DNA of 64,000 nucleotides, from positions 124,001 to 188,000 of the forward strand of contig NZ_BJXA01000004.1 of assembly GCF_007990755.1 (NCBI RefSeq), written 5' to 3'. The notes below the pieces were generated by a model, which searched no databases, was not told where the DNA came from, and saw only the letters and a program-made list of their open reading frames with translations. A program made the position numbers and the translations under genes. The DNA comes from Nocardia ninae NBRC 108245 (GTDB lineage Bacteria; Actinomycetota; Actinomycetes; Mycobacteriales; Mycobacteriaceae). Below, piece by piece: positions 9,752 to 18,432 of this stretch (its first letter is position 1; the number at the start of each line of letters is the position of its first letter).

Positions 9752-10754
9752 ATGCGAGAGGTTCATCGGGATGTGGTCGCGGTCGAGGGTGCGAAGGCGC
9801 TGGTCTGGACTGACGAAGGGCTGTACGACGTCGCTGCGGGCTGGCGGTCGATTCCGTTGGACGGGTCCTCGAGTTCATCGAGGTTCAGCGGCTACGGTGC
9901 CGAGTTCGATGCCGCGACGGCGTCACCGCGCGGCGATGTTGTCGCACTGGTGGCGAGCACCGGCGACACGGGGCTGCTGCTGAGGCCCGACGGCGAGCTC
10001 ATCCGCGAAATCAACCGCAGCGACTACTGCGCCGATGCGTATCGATATCCGTTGGCGCTGTATGCACTTCCGGACGGCCGTACCGGGCTGGTGCATTGTC
10101 CTGAGGACTACAACCGCCTGGAAGTCGAGGTCGCGGTGAGCGGTGAGCGGTGAGCGCATCACCGTCGACACGGATCGTGAGCCTGAGGATGTCTTCCATT
10201 CTCGTTTGGCGGTCTCGCCCAACGGGCGGTATCTGCTCAGCGCCGGATGGGTATGGCACCCCGTGGATTGGCTGGCTGTCTACGAGCTGTCTCGGGCATC
10301 GACCGAACCGGCCTTACTCGATTCTCTGCGCGGATTCGCGCCGACAAGCGCTGATGTCGCCGGCGCGTGCTTCCTCGACAACGACGACGTCGTCATCAGC
10401 ACCTGCCCGGCTGCGGCTGTTCCTGAAGATCCCGAATCGCTGGGGCCCGATATGTTGGCGCGCTGGTCGCCCGCCACCAAGACTTTCGCGTGGCGCAAAC
10501 AGCTTGATTCGACTGCGGGCGACGTCGTTGCGATGGCGGGGCACTTCCTGGCGCTCCACGAGTACCCCCGCCTATATGACGCCACGAGTGGCGCACTGAT
10601 GGCCGAATGGCCCGACCTCTCGACTGGCCCGTCGACCAGCTCCATCGTGTGGGACGAATCCTTTTCCGGGACAGCGCGAGTGGCGATCGACCCCGCCGGT
10701 CAGCGGTTTGCAGTGACCGACGGCGAGCGGATCACGATCGTCCGGCTCGAATAG
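9752..10754 (+). pseudogene. beta-propeller-like hypothetical protein, frameshifted at a 7-bp repeat
   Basis: Two frames form one protein of about 330 residues. The first (9752-10153) ends ...EVAVSGER then stop; the second (from 10143) begins ...SGERITVDTDREPEDVFHSRLAVSPNGRYLLS. The joint is exactly at three tandem copies of CGGTGAG (10134-10154). With two copies the frame would read straight through as EVAVSGERITV, so a 7-bp duplication broke the gene. Repeated strand-like blocks (SPRGDVVALVAS, SPNGRYLLSAGW, DPAGQRFAVTDG) suggest a beta-propeller. The break may be a fixed mutation, a phase-variable switch, or mixed within the population. Function unknown. Confidence 0.72.
10134..10154 (+). 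repeat. three tandem copies of a 7-bp unit, cause of frameshift
   Basis: CGGTGAG occurs three times in a row at 10134-10140, 10141-10147 and 10148-10154. Each gain or loss of a unit shifts the frame by one, so slipped-strand mispairing here would switch the surrounding gene on or off. Confidence 0.9.
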
Positions 10755-10816
10755 ACCACCCATCGACATGACCGTCTTCGACCGCATCCACGACGACGCG
10801 CGGCAACCGCGTGCTC

Positions 10817-11146
10817 TCAATATTGCTGCACATAGGTTGTATCGACTCCCAACGCACCGACCACTGTCCCGCCGCCGGGATGCCCGAGCGGTGTCGTCCG
10901 TCCAGGCAGCGGCTCAGTGAAGAAGCGGGCGTTCTCGGTAACGAATTGCTCTTGCTCGGCGGGAATGTCGTCTTCGAAGTAAATCGCTTCGACCGGGCAG
11001 ACCGGTTCACATGCCGCGCAATCGATGCATTCGTCGGGCTGGATGTAGGCCATCCGATTGCCGATGAAAATGCAGTCGATCGGGCACTCTTCGATGCAGG
11101 CCCTATCCAGTACGTCGACGCAGGCGGCGCCGATCACGAATGTCAC
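10817..11146 (-). CDS. fdxA: 7Fe ferredoxin of the FdxA type
   Basis: A 109-residue ferredoxin with two cysteine clusters: CVDVLDRACIEECPIDC near the N-terminus and CIDCAACEPVCP at about 40-51, the pattern of [3Fe-4S]/[4Fe-4S] proteins. The end (PGRTTPLGHPGGG...GALGVDTTYV) matches actinobacterial FdxA. It carries electrons to monooxygenases or reductases in the cytoplasm. I chose GTG at 11146, preceded by GGAGGGG with 7-nt spacing; a frame reaching 11449 overlaps the divergent regulator and lacks support. It is divergent from the broken LysR-type gene, whose product may once have regulated it. Confidence 0.93.
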   Translation of the reverse strand: MTFVIGAACVDVLDRACIEECPIDCIFIGNRMAYIQPDECIDCAACEPVCPVEAIYFEDDIPAEQEQFVTENARFFTEPLPGRTTPLGHPGGGTVVGALGVDTTYVQQY

Positions 11147-11255
11147 GATGTTCCCCTCCACTGTCCTGTGCCCGCGACTCGGGACAGCTACGAGCTTGGT
11201 GCCCTTCCCCACCGCTGGGTAGCGGTCAATACTCACCGCCCCATAAGGTGACCTT

Positions 11256-12190
11256 ATGACCCTGCCGCCGGGTACACCCGACCTAGAGGTACTCGATCTG
11301 CTTGTCTCGGTGGCAGAGCTGGGCAGCCTCGGCGCGGCCGCACGACGGCACGGCATCAGCCAGCCCGCCGCAGGCATGCGCATCAGCACGCTGGAACGTC
11401 GTCTGCGCCTACGGCTGCTCGATCGCGGACACACAGGTTCCGCGCTCACGGATGCCGGTCACACCCTCATCGAACTAAGCCGCCCTGTACTAGCGGCCGC
11501 AGCGACGCTGGCCGACGGAATCGCGGCCCTGCACCACACCGCACGCCCGAGCCTGCACATCGCGGCGTCGAAAACCATTGCCGACCATCGCATTCCGCAC
11601 TGGCTATCAGCGCTACGCAAAATCCGGCCGGAACTGGCGGTGGCGTTGGAGGTGGCAAACTCCCAGCAGGTGACCGCGGCCGTACGCGAGCGCGACACCG
11701 AGCTCGGCTTTGTCGAAGGACCCCATTCACCGCCCGGATTGGGTAGCCGCGTACTCGTCGCCGATGACCTGGTGGTGGTCGTCGCACCGACCCACCCATG
11801 GGCCACTCGCCGCCGTGCGGTGACATTGCGCGAACTCGCCGATACCCCACTGCTGTGGCGAGAGAAGGGCTCGGGCACCCGCGATACGGTGTGGCAAGCC
11901 TCGAGATGCATGGCACACCGGCGCCACCGGCAGCCGAACTCGGCTCGGCCGCAGCGATTCTCGCCACTGCGCGCAGCGCCGCCGCACCCGCGGTGGTCAG
12001 CCGCCTCATCGTCGCCCACGAGCTACGCGCCCGCACGCTCCACGAAGTATCTCTGGACGACTCGATCGTCCTGACCCGAAAGTTCCGCGCCATCTGGCAC
12101 CGCCGCACACCGCCCAACGGCCCCGCCCAAGACCTCGTCGAGCTCGCCATCCGCATAGAGGCGACACGCAGACGGCGCTCGCCGCAGTAG
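11256..12190 (+). pseudogene. LysR-family transcriptional regulator, frameshifted
   Basis: The first frame encodes a LysR helix-turn-helix (LLVSVAELGSLGAAARRHGISQPAAGMRISTLERRL) and most of the effector domain up to GSGTRDTVWQA. At about 11895 the sense jumps to the next frame, which continues LEMHGTPAPPAAELGSAAAILATARSAAAPAVV and ends at 12190. Joined, the product would be about 310 residues, the normal size. Loss of one base near 11895 explains the break. It could be a real pseudogene or a sequencing error. It is divergent from fdxA, with 109 nt between the two starts. Confidence 0.8.
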
Positions 12191-12490
12191 GCGCCATGCG
12201 TATAGCCCGATTGCGAAACGCTCAGGGCACAGCCGGAGTTCGCACTCGATCAGATCGCCAATCCACCGGCACTCCTCTGGCGACCAACGACTCACGGCGT
12301 TGATGGATCGATGCACCGCGTGCCGGTTTCGGCGCCGCAGAACGGCAGCGCCAAGCGAACCTTCCACGCGCCGATCGGCGCAATCATCGCCGTCATTGCC
12401 AATTCTTAAGGCCAACCTGGCCGAGCAACCGCGGCCGAGCGGTAGTTGTCATCGCGGGCGCCTCGAGCAGCTGTGCGACGCCCACACAGA

Positions 12491-12522
12491 CAAGTGAGCA
12501 GGTTCTGGTCTGGCAAGTGAGC
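12491..12522 (+). promoter_or_regulatory. shared regulatory motif, copy A (upstream of FAD enzyme operon)
   Basis: GAGCAGGTTCTGGTCTGGCA (12496-12515) is identical to the minus strand at 18340-18359, and TGAGC follows 2 bases later in both copies. Here the motif is also framed by direct repeats CAAGTGAGC (12491-12499 and 12514-12522), 23 bp apart. It ends 77 nt before the start codon at 12599; copy B lies 71 nt before its gene. The rest of the 400-nt gap 12191-12598 shows no gene. Confidence 0.75.
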
Positions 12523-12598
12523 GCCGCACGGGCCGAATGTGGACAGCGGCCGGACGAGTGCCGCGCCGAGAGTCCGAAACAACTTTCAAGGATCCATC

Positions 12599-14038
12599 AT
12601 GCGAACAAGCGATACAGATCAGACGAGGACCGTTGTGGTGCTCGGCGGCGGGCCGACCGGGTTGACGGCGGCGATGCTGTTGGCGGCGGAGGGCCTGCGC
12701 GTCACGGTGCTCGATCGAGACGTGGCGGACCCGGGTGGTGGCGCGGAAGGTGTGTGGGATCGGTGGCGGCGGCCGGGGGTCAATCAATTCCGGCATCCGC
12801 ACATCATGTTGCCCGGCGCGTATCAGCTGCTAGTGCGGGAGTTGCCGCAGGCGGTGGTCGAGCTGAAGACGCTTGGTGCCGTATCGCACAACATGCTCGG
12901 TGGCGCGTTCGATCTGCCGACCATCGGGGGCCGCAGGCCCGGCGATGAGCGGTTCGAGACGCTGTCGGCTCGGCGACCGGTTATCGAGGCCGGGCTGGGT
13001 ATAGCTGCGGCACAGACCGACGGGATCACCGTTCGCCGTGGCACTTCCGTGGCGGGTTTGCTGACCGAGGCCGGGCAGGGGACGCGCGTCATCGGCGTGC
13101 GCACGGGTGACGGCGAGGTGATCACCGCCGACCTGGTCGTCGACGCGCTCGGTCGTAACTCACCCATCGCCGCGATGCTCACCGATCTCGGGTTGCCCGC
13201 TCCGATTCAGCAGAAGGACGAGGTCGGGTTTCTGGCTTACAGCAGGTACTTCCGCTCCCCCGATGGGTCCATGCCTGCGCAGGCCCCGTGGCCGCTCGAG
13301 CATCACAACAGTCTCGGGATCACCTCCGTGCCGGGTGATGCCGGAACGTGGTCACTGGCGTTGTTCGTTTCCGGTCGCGACCGTGCGATGCGGGGGCTCA
13401 GTGATCCGGCGGCCTGGCAGCGGGCGGTAGCCCTGTATCCGGATATGGCGCACTGGGCCACTTACGGCGAACCGATCACCGGGGTGCTCGCCATGGCGGG
13501 CATGGAATCACGGTATCGCCGGTTCGTGGTCGATGGACGGCCGGTGGCGACCGGACTGCTCAGCATCGGAGATGCCTGGGCGACAACCAATCCGACGTTC
13601 GGCATGGGTATCACGATGGGGATGACGCATGCGGCGCTGCTTCGTGACGTGTTGCGGGAAGTGGGTTTCGAGGATCTGGAGAAGCTGGCACTGCGGTTCG
13701 ACGAGATCACCGAGGCCACCCTCGCACCGGTGCAGCAGGCTTCGGCCGCGTGGGATCGGCACCGGCTCGCGCAGATCGACAGTGAAATCAATGGCGTGCC
13801 TTACGAAACCGACGACCAAGAATGGAATCTTCGGCAGGCGATCGAGGTGGCCAAACTGCTCGATCCGGGGGTATTGCGGGCGTTCGGTGAGGTCGGCTCG
13901 ATGCTGAGCTCACCGGAACAGGCGTTGGCCACACCGGGTCTCGTTGATCGGATCATCGAACTGGGTGCGGGCGCAGCGCCTTATCCTTCGTCCGGCCCGT
14001 CCCGCACGGCGCTGCTGGCCGCGATCGGAGCCGAGTAA
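12599..14038 (+). CDS. FAD-dependent monooxygenase/epoxidase-like oxidoreductase
   Basis: A 479-residue flavoprotein. The dinucleotide-binding motif is GGGPTGLTAAMLLAAEGL near 14-31, with a downstream acidic residue (VLDRD), and a second FAD region is GLLSIGDAWATTNPTFGMGI near 325-345. The GVNQFRHPHIMLPGAYQLL stretch resembles flavin epoxidases and hydroxylases that act on olefins. It is translationally coupled (TAATG overlap) to an epoxide-hydrolase-like gene, so epoxidation followed by hydrolysis is a reasonable inference, but the substrate is unknown. Start ATG at 12599 has AAGGA 7 nt upstream; the motif at 12491 lies in front. Confidence 0.82.
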   Translation: MRTSDTDQTRTVVVLGGGPTGLTAAMLLAAEGLRVTVLDRDVADPGGGAEGVWDRWRRPGVNQFRHPHIMLPGAYQLLVRELPQAVVELKTLGAVSHNMLGGAFDLPTIGGRRPGDERFETLSARRPVIEAGLGIAAAQTDGITVRRGTSVAGLLTEAGQGTRVIGVRTGDGEVITADLVVDALGRNSPIAAMLTDLGLPAPIQQKDEVGFLAYSRYFRSPDGSMPAQAPWPLEHHNSLGITSVPGDAGTWSLALFVSGRDRAMRGLSDPAAWQRAVALYPDMAHWATYGEPITGVLAMAGMESRYRRFVVDGRPVATGLLSIGDAWATTNPTFGMGITMGMTHAALLRDVLREVGFEDLEKLALRFDEITEATLAPVQQASAAWDRHRLAQIDSEINGVPYETDDQEWNLRQAIEVAKLLDPGVLRAFGEVGSMLSSPEQALATPGLVDRIIELGAGAAPYPSSGPSRTALLAAIGAE

Positions 14039-14853
14039 TGCGTATCGAAACCAATGGCATCGAACTCCAGGTTCAGGTGAGCGGCTCTGGACCGGATGTC
14101 CTTCTGGTGCATGGCTTTCCGGACACACACGCCAGTTGGCGCTATCAGGTTCCCGCACTGAACGCCGCCGGGTACCGCACGATCGTGCCCGATCTGCGCG
14201 GCTTCGGTGCTTCGGACAAGCCGGTGGATCTGGCGCAGTACGAGCTCACGGAGTACCTCGCCGATCTCGTCGGAGTGCTCGACGAGCTCGGCGTCGAACG
14301 GGCGCATGTCGTCGGCCACGATTGGGGCGCCTCGCTGGCTTACCTGCTGGCCGCGAGCTACCCGGACCGGGTGGCCAGCCTCACCTGTTTGTCGGTCGCC
14401 AGCCCGGCAGCCGTCGTGGACGCGGGGTTGGCCCAACGCGAGAAGTCTTGGTACTTCCTGCTGTTCCAGTTCTCCGGGATCGCCGAAAGATGGTTGGCGC
14501 AGGACGATTTCGCCAATGCTCGGCAATGGCTGGCCACCCATCCCGACCTCTACGAGGTCATCGAGCGACTGCGTGATCCGCGAGCACTCAGTACCAGCCT
14601 CGGCCTGTACCGCACCGGCGCCGGACCGCAGTTGCTGGTGGAGCCGCCCGCGCTGCCGCCGGTACTCGCGCCGATGCTCGGGGTGTGGAGCAGCGAAGAT
14701 CGGTACCTGACCGAGGAATCGATGACCGGAACCGAGAAGTATGTCGGCGGGTCGTGGCGCTACGAACGCCTCGACGGCGTCGGTCACTGGATGCAACTCG
14801 AAGCGCCGGAGCGGGTCAACGAGCTGTTGCTCGACTTCCTTTCCGGGCAATGA
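14038..14853 (+). CDS. alpha/beta hydrolase, epoxide hydrolase / haloalkane dehalogenase type
   Basis: A 271-residue alpha/beta hydrolase. The oxyanion motif HGFPD is at 25-29, the nucleophile elbow VGHDWGAS carries Asp95 (an aspartate nucleophile, as in epoxide hydrolases and dehalogenases), and the catalytic histidine is in DGVGHWMQLE near the C-terminus. Its ATG overlaps the TAA of the FAD enzyme gene by one base, so the two are made together. It probably opens the epoxide, or hydrolyses an ester or halide, formed by that enzyme. A hairpin terminator follows at 14862. Confidence 0.88.
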   Translation: MRIETNGIELQVQVSGSGPDVLLVHGFPDTHASWRYQVPALNAAGYRTIVPDLRGFGASDKPVDLAQYELTEYLADLVGVLDELGVERAHVVGHDWGASLAYLLAASYPDRVASLTCLSVASPAAVVDAGLAQREKSWYFLLFQFSGIAERWLAQDDFANARQWLATHPDLYEVIERLRDPRALSTSLGLYRTGAGPQLLVEPPALPPVLAPMLGVWSSEDRYLTEESMTGTEKYVGGSWRYERLDGVGHWMQLEAPERVNELLLDFLSGQ

Positions 14854-14861
14854 GCCCGGCC

Positions 14862-14883
14862 GGTCCCACCCTCGGGTGGGACC
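14862..14883 (+). terminator. terminator of the FAD enzyme / hydrolase operon
   Basis: GGTCCCACC and GGTGGGACC form a perfect 9-bp stem with a CTCG loop, 9 nt after the hydrolase stop codon. The regulator gene that follows therefore likely has its own promoter. Confidence 0.75.
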
Positions 14884-14919
14884 GCGGGAACCAACCAGGT
14901 CCCGGAGGCATCCCAATTA

Positions 14920-14933
14920 CATCGTCCACGATG
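14920..14933. promoter_or_regulatory. candidate operator before the STAND regulator
   Basis: CATCGT-CC-ACGATG is an inverted repeat with 6-bp arms, about 60 nt before the start codon at 14996. It may be a control site for the regulator; no factor can be named. Confidence 0.3.
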
Positions 14934-14995
14934 CAAGTCCGGGACACTGTCGATAGCGTTGTCACCACGACGGCCGCCGCGCCGGAAGGAGAGTT

Positions 14996-17023
14996 ATGAG
15001 TGCGACCGAGGGCCGAGCGCTACTGGCCCAGAGCTTGGCCGCCGGGCGTGATCGGGCGTTCGTAGGGCGCGATCTCGAACTCGAGCTGTTCAGGGCGGCG
15101 CTGGCCGGAACCGCGACCGCCCGGCCGGTCCACTACCTACACGGACCCGGCGGCATCGGAAAGTCCGCTCTGCTCAGACGATTCGCGAGCGAAGCACGCC
15201 GAGCGGGCAGGTCGGTGGTCGAAGTAGACGGTCGCACCGTCACGCGCACACCGGAAGGCTTCACGACGGCCGCGGGGATCGCGGTCGAGCAGGCAGGCAC
15301 GGTGCTGCTCGTCGATACCTTCGAAATGTGCCAGGGTCTCGAAGGCTGGCTGTGGGAACGGTTTCTCCCGCAGTTGCCGGTCGGTGCCATCGTGGTGATC
15401 GCCGGACGAGCCGCTCCGGACCCGCTGTGTGCCGCCGACCCGGGGTGGGCCGTTCTGCTCCAGGTCACCGCCTTGCGCAACCTCACCCCGAACGAAGCCG
15501 CCGAGTTCCTGCACGTGCGCCAGGTGCCCGCGAGTGCACAGCAAGCCCTGCTGGGCTTCACCGGCGGCAACCCGCTCGCGCTCGCGCTCGCCGCGGCGGT
15601 GGCCGTGAAAGACCGTGCGGTGGCGGCGGATTGGAAACCGAGCCAGGACACCATCGCCACGTTGCTGTACCAACTGGTCGGCGACACACCCAGCACCGAG
15701 CACCGCAAGGTCTTGGAGATGTGTGCGCACGCCTATGTCACCTCGGAATCGTTGCTGCGGGCGGTATTCGGCGACGCGGCCGCCGAGCTGTTCGCATGGT
15801 TGCGGGTGCAGCCGTTCATCGAGTCGACGGACACGGGACTGTTCCCGCACGACGTGGTGCGGGAGGCGCTCGAGGCGGACCTCAAATGGCGCGACCCCGA
15901 GGGTTTCGCCGAGATGCACCACCGGATGCGGGAACTGCATCTGGCACAGCTGCGTTCGGCGCCACACGCCCAGTTGGTCCAGTCCACCGGCGCGCTCATC
16001 TTCATCTACCGCACCGATCGGCAAATGTCGGAGTTCAATATCTGGCGCGAGACCGGACTCGTGCAAGACCATCCTTATCCGCCGAGCGAGCGGGAACGGG
16101 TGCTTGCTCTGGTCGAGCAGCACGAAGGGCCGGAGTCCGCAGCGATAGCGGCCTTCTGGCTCGACCACCAACCCCAGGCGTTTCGCGTCTACTACTCCAC
16201 TCACACCGGAGAACTTGCCGGCTTCTCCGCCTGGCTCGAACTCGCCGAACCCGAAGGGCTGGAGATAGATCCGGTCGTCGCCGAGGCGTGGAACCACGCG
16301 CGGGCCAACGGACCGCTCCGGCCGGGTGAATATATGGCGTTGGCCCGCTTCACCATCGACGGTGTGGCGTATCAGCGGCCCGCCGCGTCAACCACTTTCG
16401 CGCAGTGGCGCGCGACCGGGGAAATGATCCGCGGCGAACGGCTGGCCTGGTCTTTCGTCGTGATGCGCGACGACGGGTACTGGAACGACCACCTCGGCGA
16501 CATCAACATGCTGCCCACTGCCGCGCCGCCCACTGTCGGCGACCATCGGTACGCCCTGTTCGCCCACGATTGGCGCGCCCAACCCCCGGGCCCGTGGCTA
16601 CAGCAGAAGTCCGAGTCCATGCTGTCGGGTGCCGCGATGGCTGGGGCCGTGCCCGCCCGCGGCGAACTGGTGGTGCTGTCCCGGCCGGAGTTCGACGCGG
16701 CGATCCGCGAGGCCCTGCGCACGCTGCGGCAACCGACGGCACTCGCCGACAATCCGCTCAACCGCAGCAGGCTCGTCGTCGAGAGCGGCAAGACATTGAC
16801 CGAGATTCTCGCCGACGCCGCGCAGGGACTGCTCGGGCAGCGCGGCGGCGAGAAGCTGCACCGCGCGGTGACGATCGCGCACTTCCGTGGAGCGCCGACC
16901 CAGGAGGTGGCGGCCGAGCTGCTCGGATTGCCCTTCAGCACCTACCGTCGCCATCTCACCACCGCGGTGGAGCGGATGAGCGAGCTGCTCTGGCGACACG
17001 AATTGAACGGTGACCTTGTCTGA
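14996..17023 (+). CDS. STAND-type ATPase regulator with C-terminal helix-turn-helix-like domain
   Basis: A 675-residue cytoplasmic protein. Residues 20-60 resemble the start of AAA/NB-ARC signalling ATPases (FVGRDLELELF, Walker A GPGGIGKS at 50-57), Walker B is GTVLLVDTFE at 101-110, and a GxP-like winged-helix segment follows (GFTGGNPLALALAAA). The middle has no clear repeats. The last 50 residues (TQEVAAELLGLPFSTYRRHLTTAVERM) look like a sigma-region-4 or LuxR-like helix-turn-helix. It is probably an ATP-dependent transcription regulator of the neighbouring enzymes. ATG at 14996 has GGAAGGAGAG upstream. Its end overlaps the next gene by 14 nt. Confidence 0.78.
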   Translation: MSATEGRALLAQSLAAGRDRAFVGRDLELELFRAALAGTATARPVHYLHGPGGIGKSALLRRFASEARRAGRSVVEVDGRTVTRTPEGFTTAAGIAVEQAGTVLLVDTFEMCQGLEGWLWERFLPQLPVGAIVVIAGRAAPDPLCAADPGWAVLLQVTALRNLTPNEAAEFLHVRQVPASAQQALLGFTGGNPLALALAAAVAVKDRAVAADWKPSQDTIATLLYQLVGDTPSTEHRKVLEMCAHAYVTSESLLRAVFGDAAAELFAWLRVQPFIESTDTGLFPHDVVREALEADLKWRDPEGFAEMHHRMRELHLAQLRSAPHAQLVQSTGALIFIYRTDRQMSEFNIWRETGLVQDHPYPPSERERVLALVEQHEGPESAAIAAFWLDHQPQAFRVYYSTHTGELAGFSAWLELAEPEGLEIDPVVAEAWNHARANGPLRPGEYMALARFTIDGVAYQRPAASTTFAQWRATGEMIRGERLAWSFVVMRDDGYWNDHLGDINMLPTAAPPTVGDHRYALFAHDWRAQPPGPWLQQKSESMLSGAAMAGAVPARGELVVLSRPEFDAAIREALRTLRQPTALADNPLNRSRLVVESGKTLTEILADAAQGLLGQRGGEKLHRAVTIAHFRGAPTQEVAAELLGLPFSTYRRHLTTAVERMSELLWRHELNGDLV

Positions 17024-17504
17024 CGTCGGCCTGACGATTCCGCTCATCTTCTTCCGCCTCGGCATCGTCGTCCCCGACCTCGATGCCGCCATCGCGCGTT
17101 TCGCCGACGGACTCGGCATCGGGTTCACGGACCCTGTTACCCAACGCATTCCACTGATGGAAGTCAGCGACCGTGCGACGCGCTCGTTCGAATTGACCAC
17201 GGCCATGTCGCGCACGGAACCGCCCTACTACGAGCTGATCCAGGCCACCGGCGACAGCATCTTCGCCAGCCCGGCAACCAAGAAGGTTCTGTATTACGGC
17301 TGCTGGGAACAGGATACGGAGCGCCGCCTCACCCGATTGGCGAGCCGGGGCGTGCCGCCCGAAGTGATCTGGCGACCCGCGCCCAACGCGGCCCCGACCG
17401 CCCTTTTCACCCGACCCGACCGCACCGGCGGCCGGATCGGCTATCTGTCCGCGCAGACCAGGCCCGCCCTCGAGGAATGGGTACGGACGGGCAAGTCCCC
17501 CTAG
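17010..17504 (+). CDS. VOC-superfamily (glyoxalase-like) protein
   Basis: A 164-residue protein of the vicinal oxygen chelate fold: FRLGIVVPDLDAAIARFADGLGIGF is the typical first beta-alpha-beta unit, and YYELIQATGDSIFA the metal-side strand with a glutamate. The usual first-strand metal histidine is replaced (FRLGIVV where many have xHIGI), so metal binding is uncertain. It starts with GTG inside the regulator gene, so the two are coupled. Its TAG stop interlocks with the stop of the opposite gene in a CTAG palindrome. It may bind or convert the compound handled by the locus. Confidence 0.7.
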   Translation: MTLSDVGLTIPLIFFRLGIVVPDLDAAIARFADGLGIGFTDPVTQRIPLMEVSDRATRSFELTTAMSRTEPPYYELIQATGDSIFASPATKKVLYYGCWEQDTERRLTRLASRGVPPEVIWRPAPNAAPTALFTRPDRTGGRIGYLSAQTRPALEEWVRTGKSP

Positions 17505-18262
17505 GGATTCCGCTGACCGGGAAACAAGGACTCCCAGAAGTCGCGCAACGCCGTCGCGGCCGCCGCCGGTTGCTCCAGCATCCACCAGTGCCCGGCGTCC
17601 GGCATGATGTAGAACGTCGCACCGAGCTGGCCAGCGACTTCGGCGGCAAGCAGGTAATCGTCGAACCGGTCGTGCACCGGGTTGACGACGAGTCCCGGTG
17701 CGCACGTTCGCTTCAGCTGGTGCCCCCAATCGCGGTACGGGTTGACCGCGGAACGATAGAAGTCCAGCACCGCCCGGCCCATGCGCGCGTCGAACTGCTG
17801 ATGCATCCGCCGCGCCTGCGCGTCGGGCGCGCCGAGCGAACGCAGCGCCGTCGCAACACCTTCCGGAGCATCGAGGTCGGCGACGACGGCCTGCCGGACG
17901 AATTCCTCACCGGCACCGACGGTCTGCCAGGTCTTGGCGAGCTCGTGCCACCCGTAGTCCGGATGCAGGGCACTCGCCCCGTCGGCAACCCAACTACGCA
18001 GCGCCACATCGGAACTAGTCGCAATCCGATAGACGAGCAGAGCGCCGACGTCGTGGCCGACCAGATCGATCGGGCCGGGAATGCGCCGCAGCTCGGCCTC
18101 CAACCACGCCGCGTACCCATCTTTGGTGGCAACGAACGAATCCGGCCTGCCCCGACCGAATCCCGGCAGCGCTAGAGCGACACTGTCGGTGCCGAGGTGT
18201 GCCCGCACGCCATCCCAGACGTCGGCAGTCTCCGGCATACCATGAACGAAGACGACAGTCAT
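17501..18262 (-). CDS. alpha/beta hydrolase (second of the locus)
   Basis: A 253-residue alpha/beta hydrolase. It starts directly with the HGMPE oxyanion strand, has nucleophile elbow VGHDVGALL (aspartate nucleophile near residue 94) and the catalytic histidine in MPDAGHWWMLEQP. Like the hydrolase at 14038 it has an Asp nucleophile, pointing to epoxide or C-halogen hydrolysis, but the two are only distantly similar. Its promoter region carries copy B of the shared 20-bp motif 71 nt upstream. It is convergent with the VOC gene and divergent from the LuxR-type gene. Confidence 0.85.
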   Translation of the reverse strand: MTVVFVHGMPETADVWDGVRAHLGTDSVALALPGFGRGRPDSFVATKDGYAAWLEAELRRIPGPIDLVGHDVGALLVYRIATSSDVALRSWVADGASALHPDYGWHELAKTWQTVGAGEEFVRQAVVADLDAPEGVATALRSLGAPDAQARRMHQQFDARMGRAVLDFYRSAVNPYRDWGHQLKRTCAPGLVVNPVHDRFDDYLLAAEVAGQLGATFYIMPDAGHWWMLEQPAAAATALRDFWESLFPGQRNP

Positions 18263-18332
18263 CAGCGATCCTCTCTGGTCGACAACACCTGCCCTGGCGG
18301 ACGGGCCGCTGCCTACCTTCGGCGCCGAGCCA

Positions 18333-18359
18333 GCTCAGGTGCCAGACCAGAACCTGCTC
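18333..18359 (-). promoter_or_regulatory. shared regulatory motif, copy B
   Basis: Read on the minus strand, GAGCAGGTTCTGGTCTGGCA (18359 to 18340) is identical over 20 bases to copy A at 12496-12515, followed by TGAGC after two bases. It lies between the divergent hydrolase (start 18262) and LuxR-type gene (start about 18433), so it could control both. Confidence 0.75.
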
Positions 18360-18432
18360 AATTTCCGAGGTGGCAGGTATTGAGCACCGGATGACCTGTC
18401 GGCTGAGTATCGGTCGGCCGCATGGTTTTCGA

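Noticed and set aside
12023-12415. 130-codon minus-strand frame
   Set aside because: Overlaps the end of the LysR-type gene and has no ribosome binding site or recognisable sequence.
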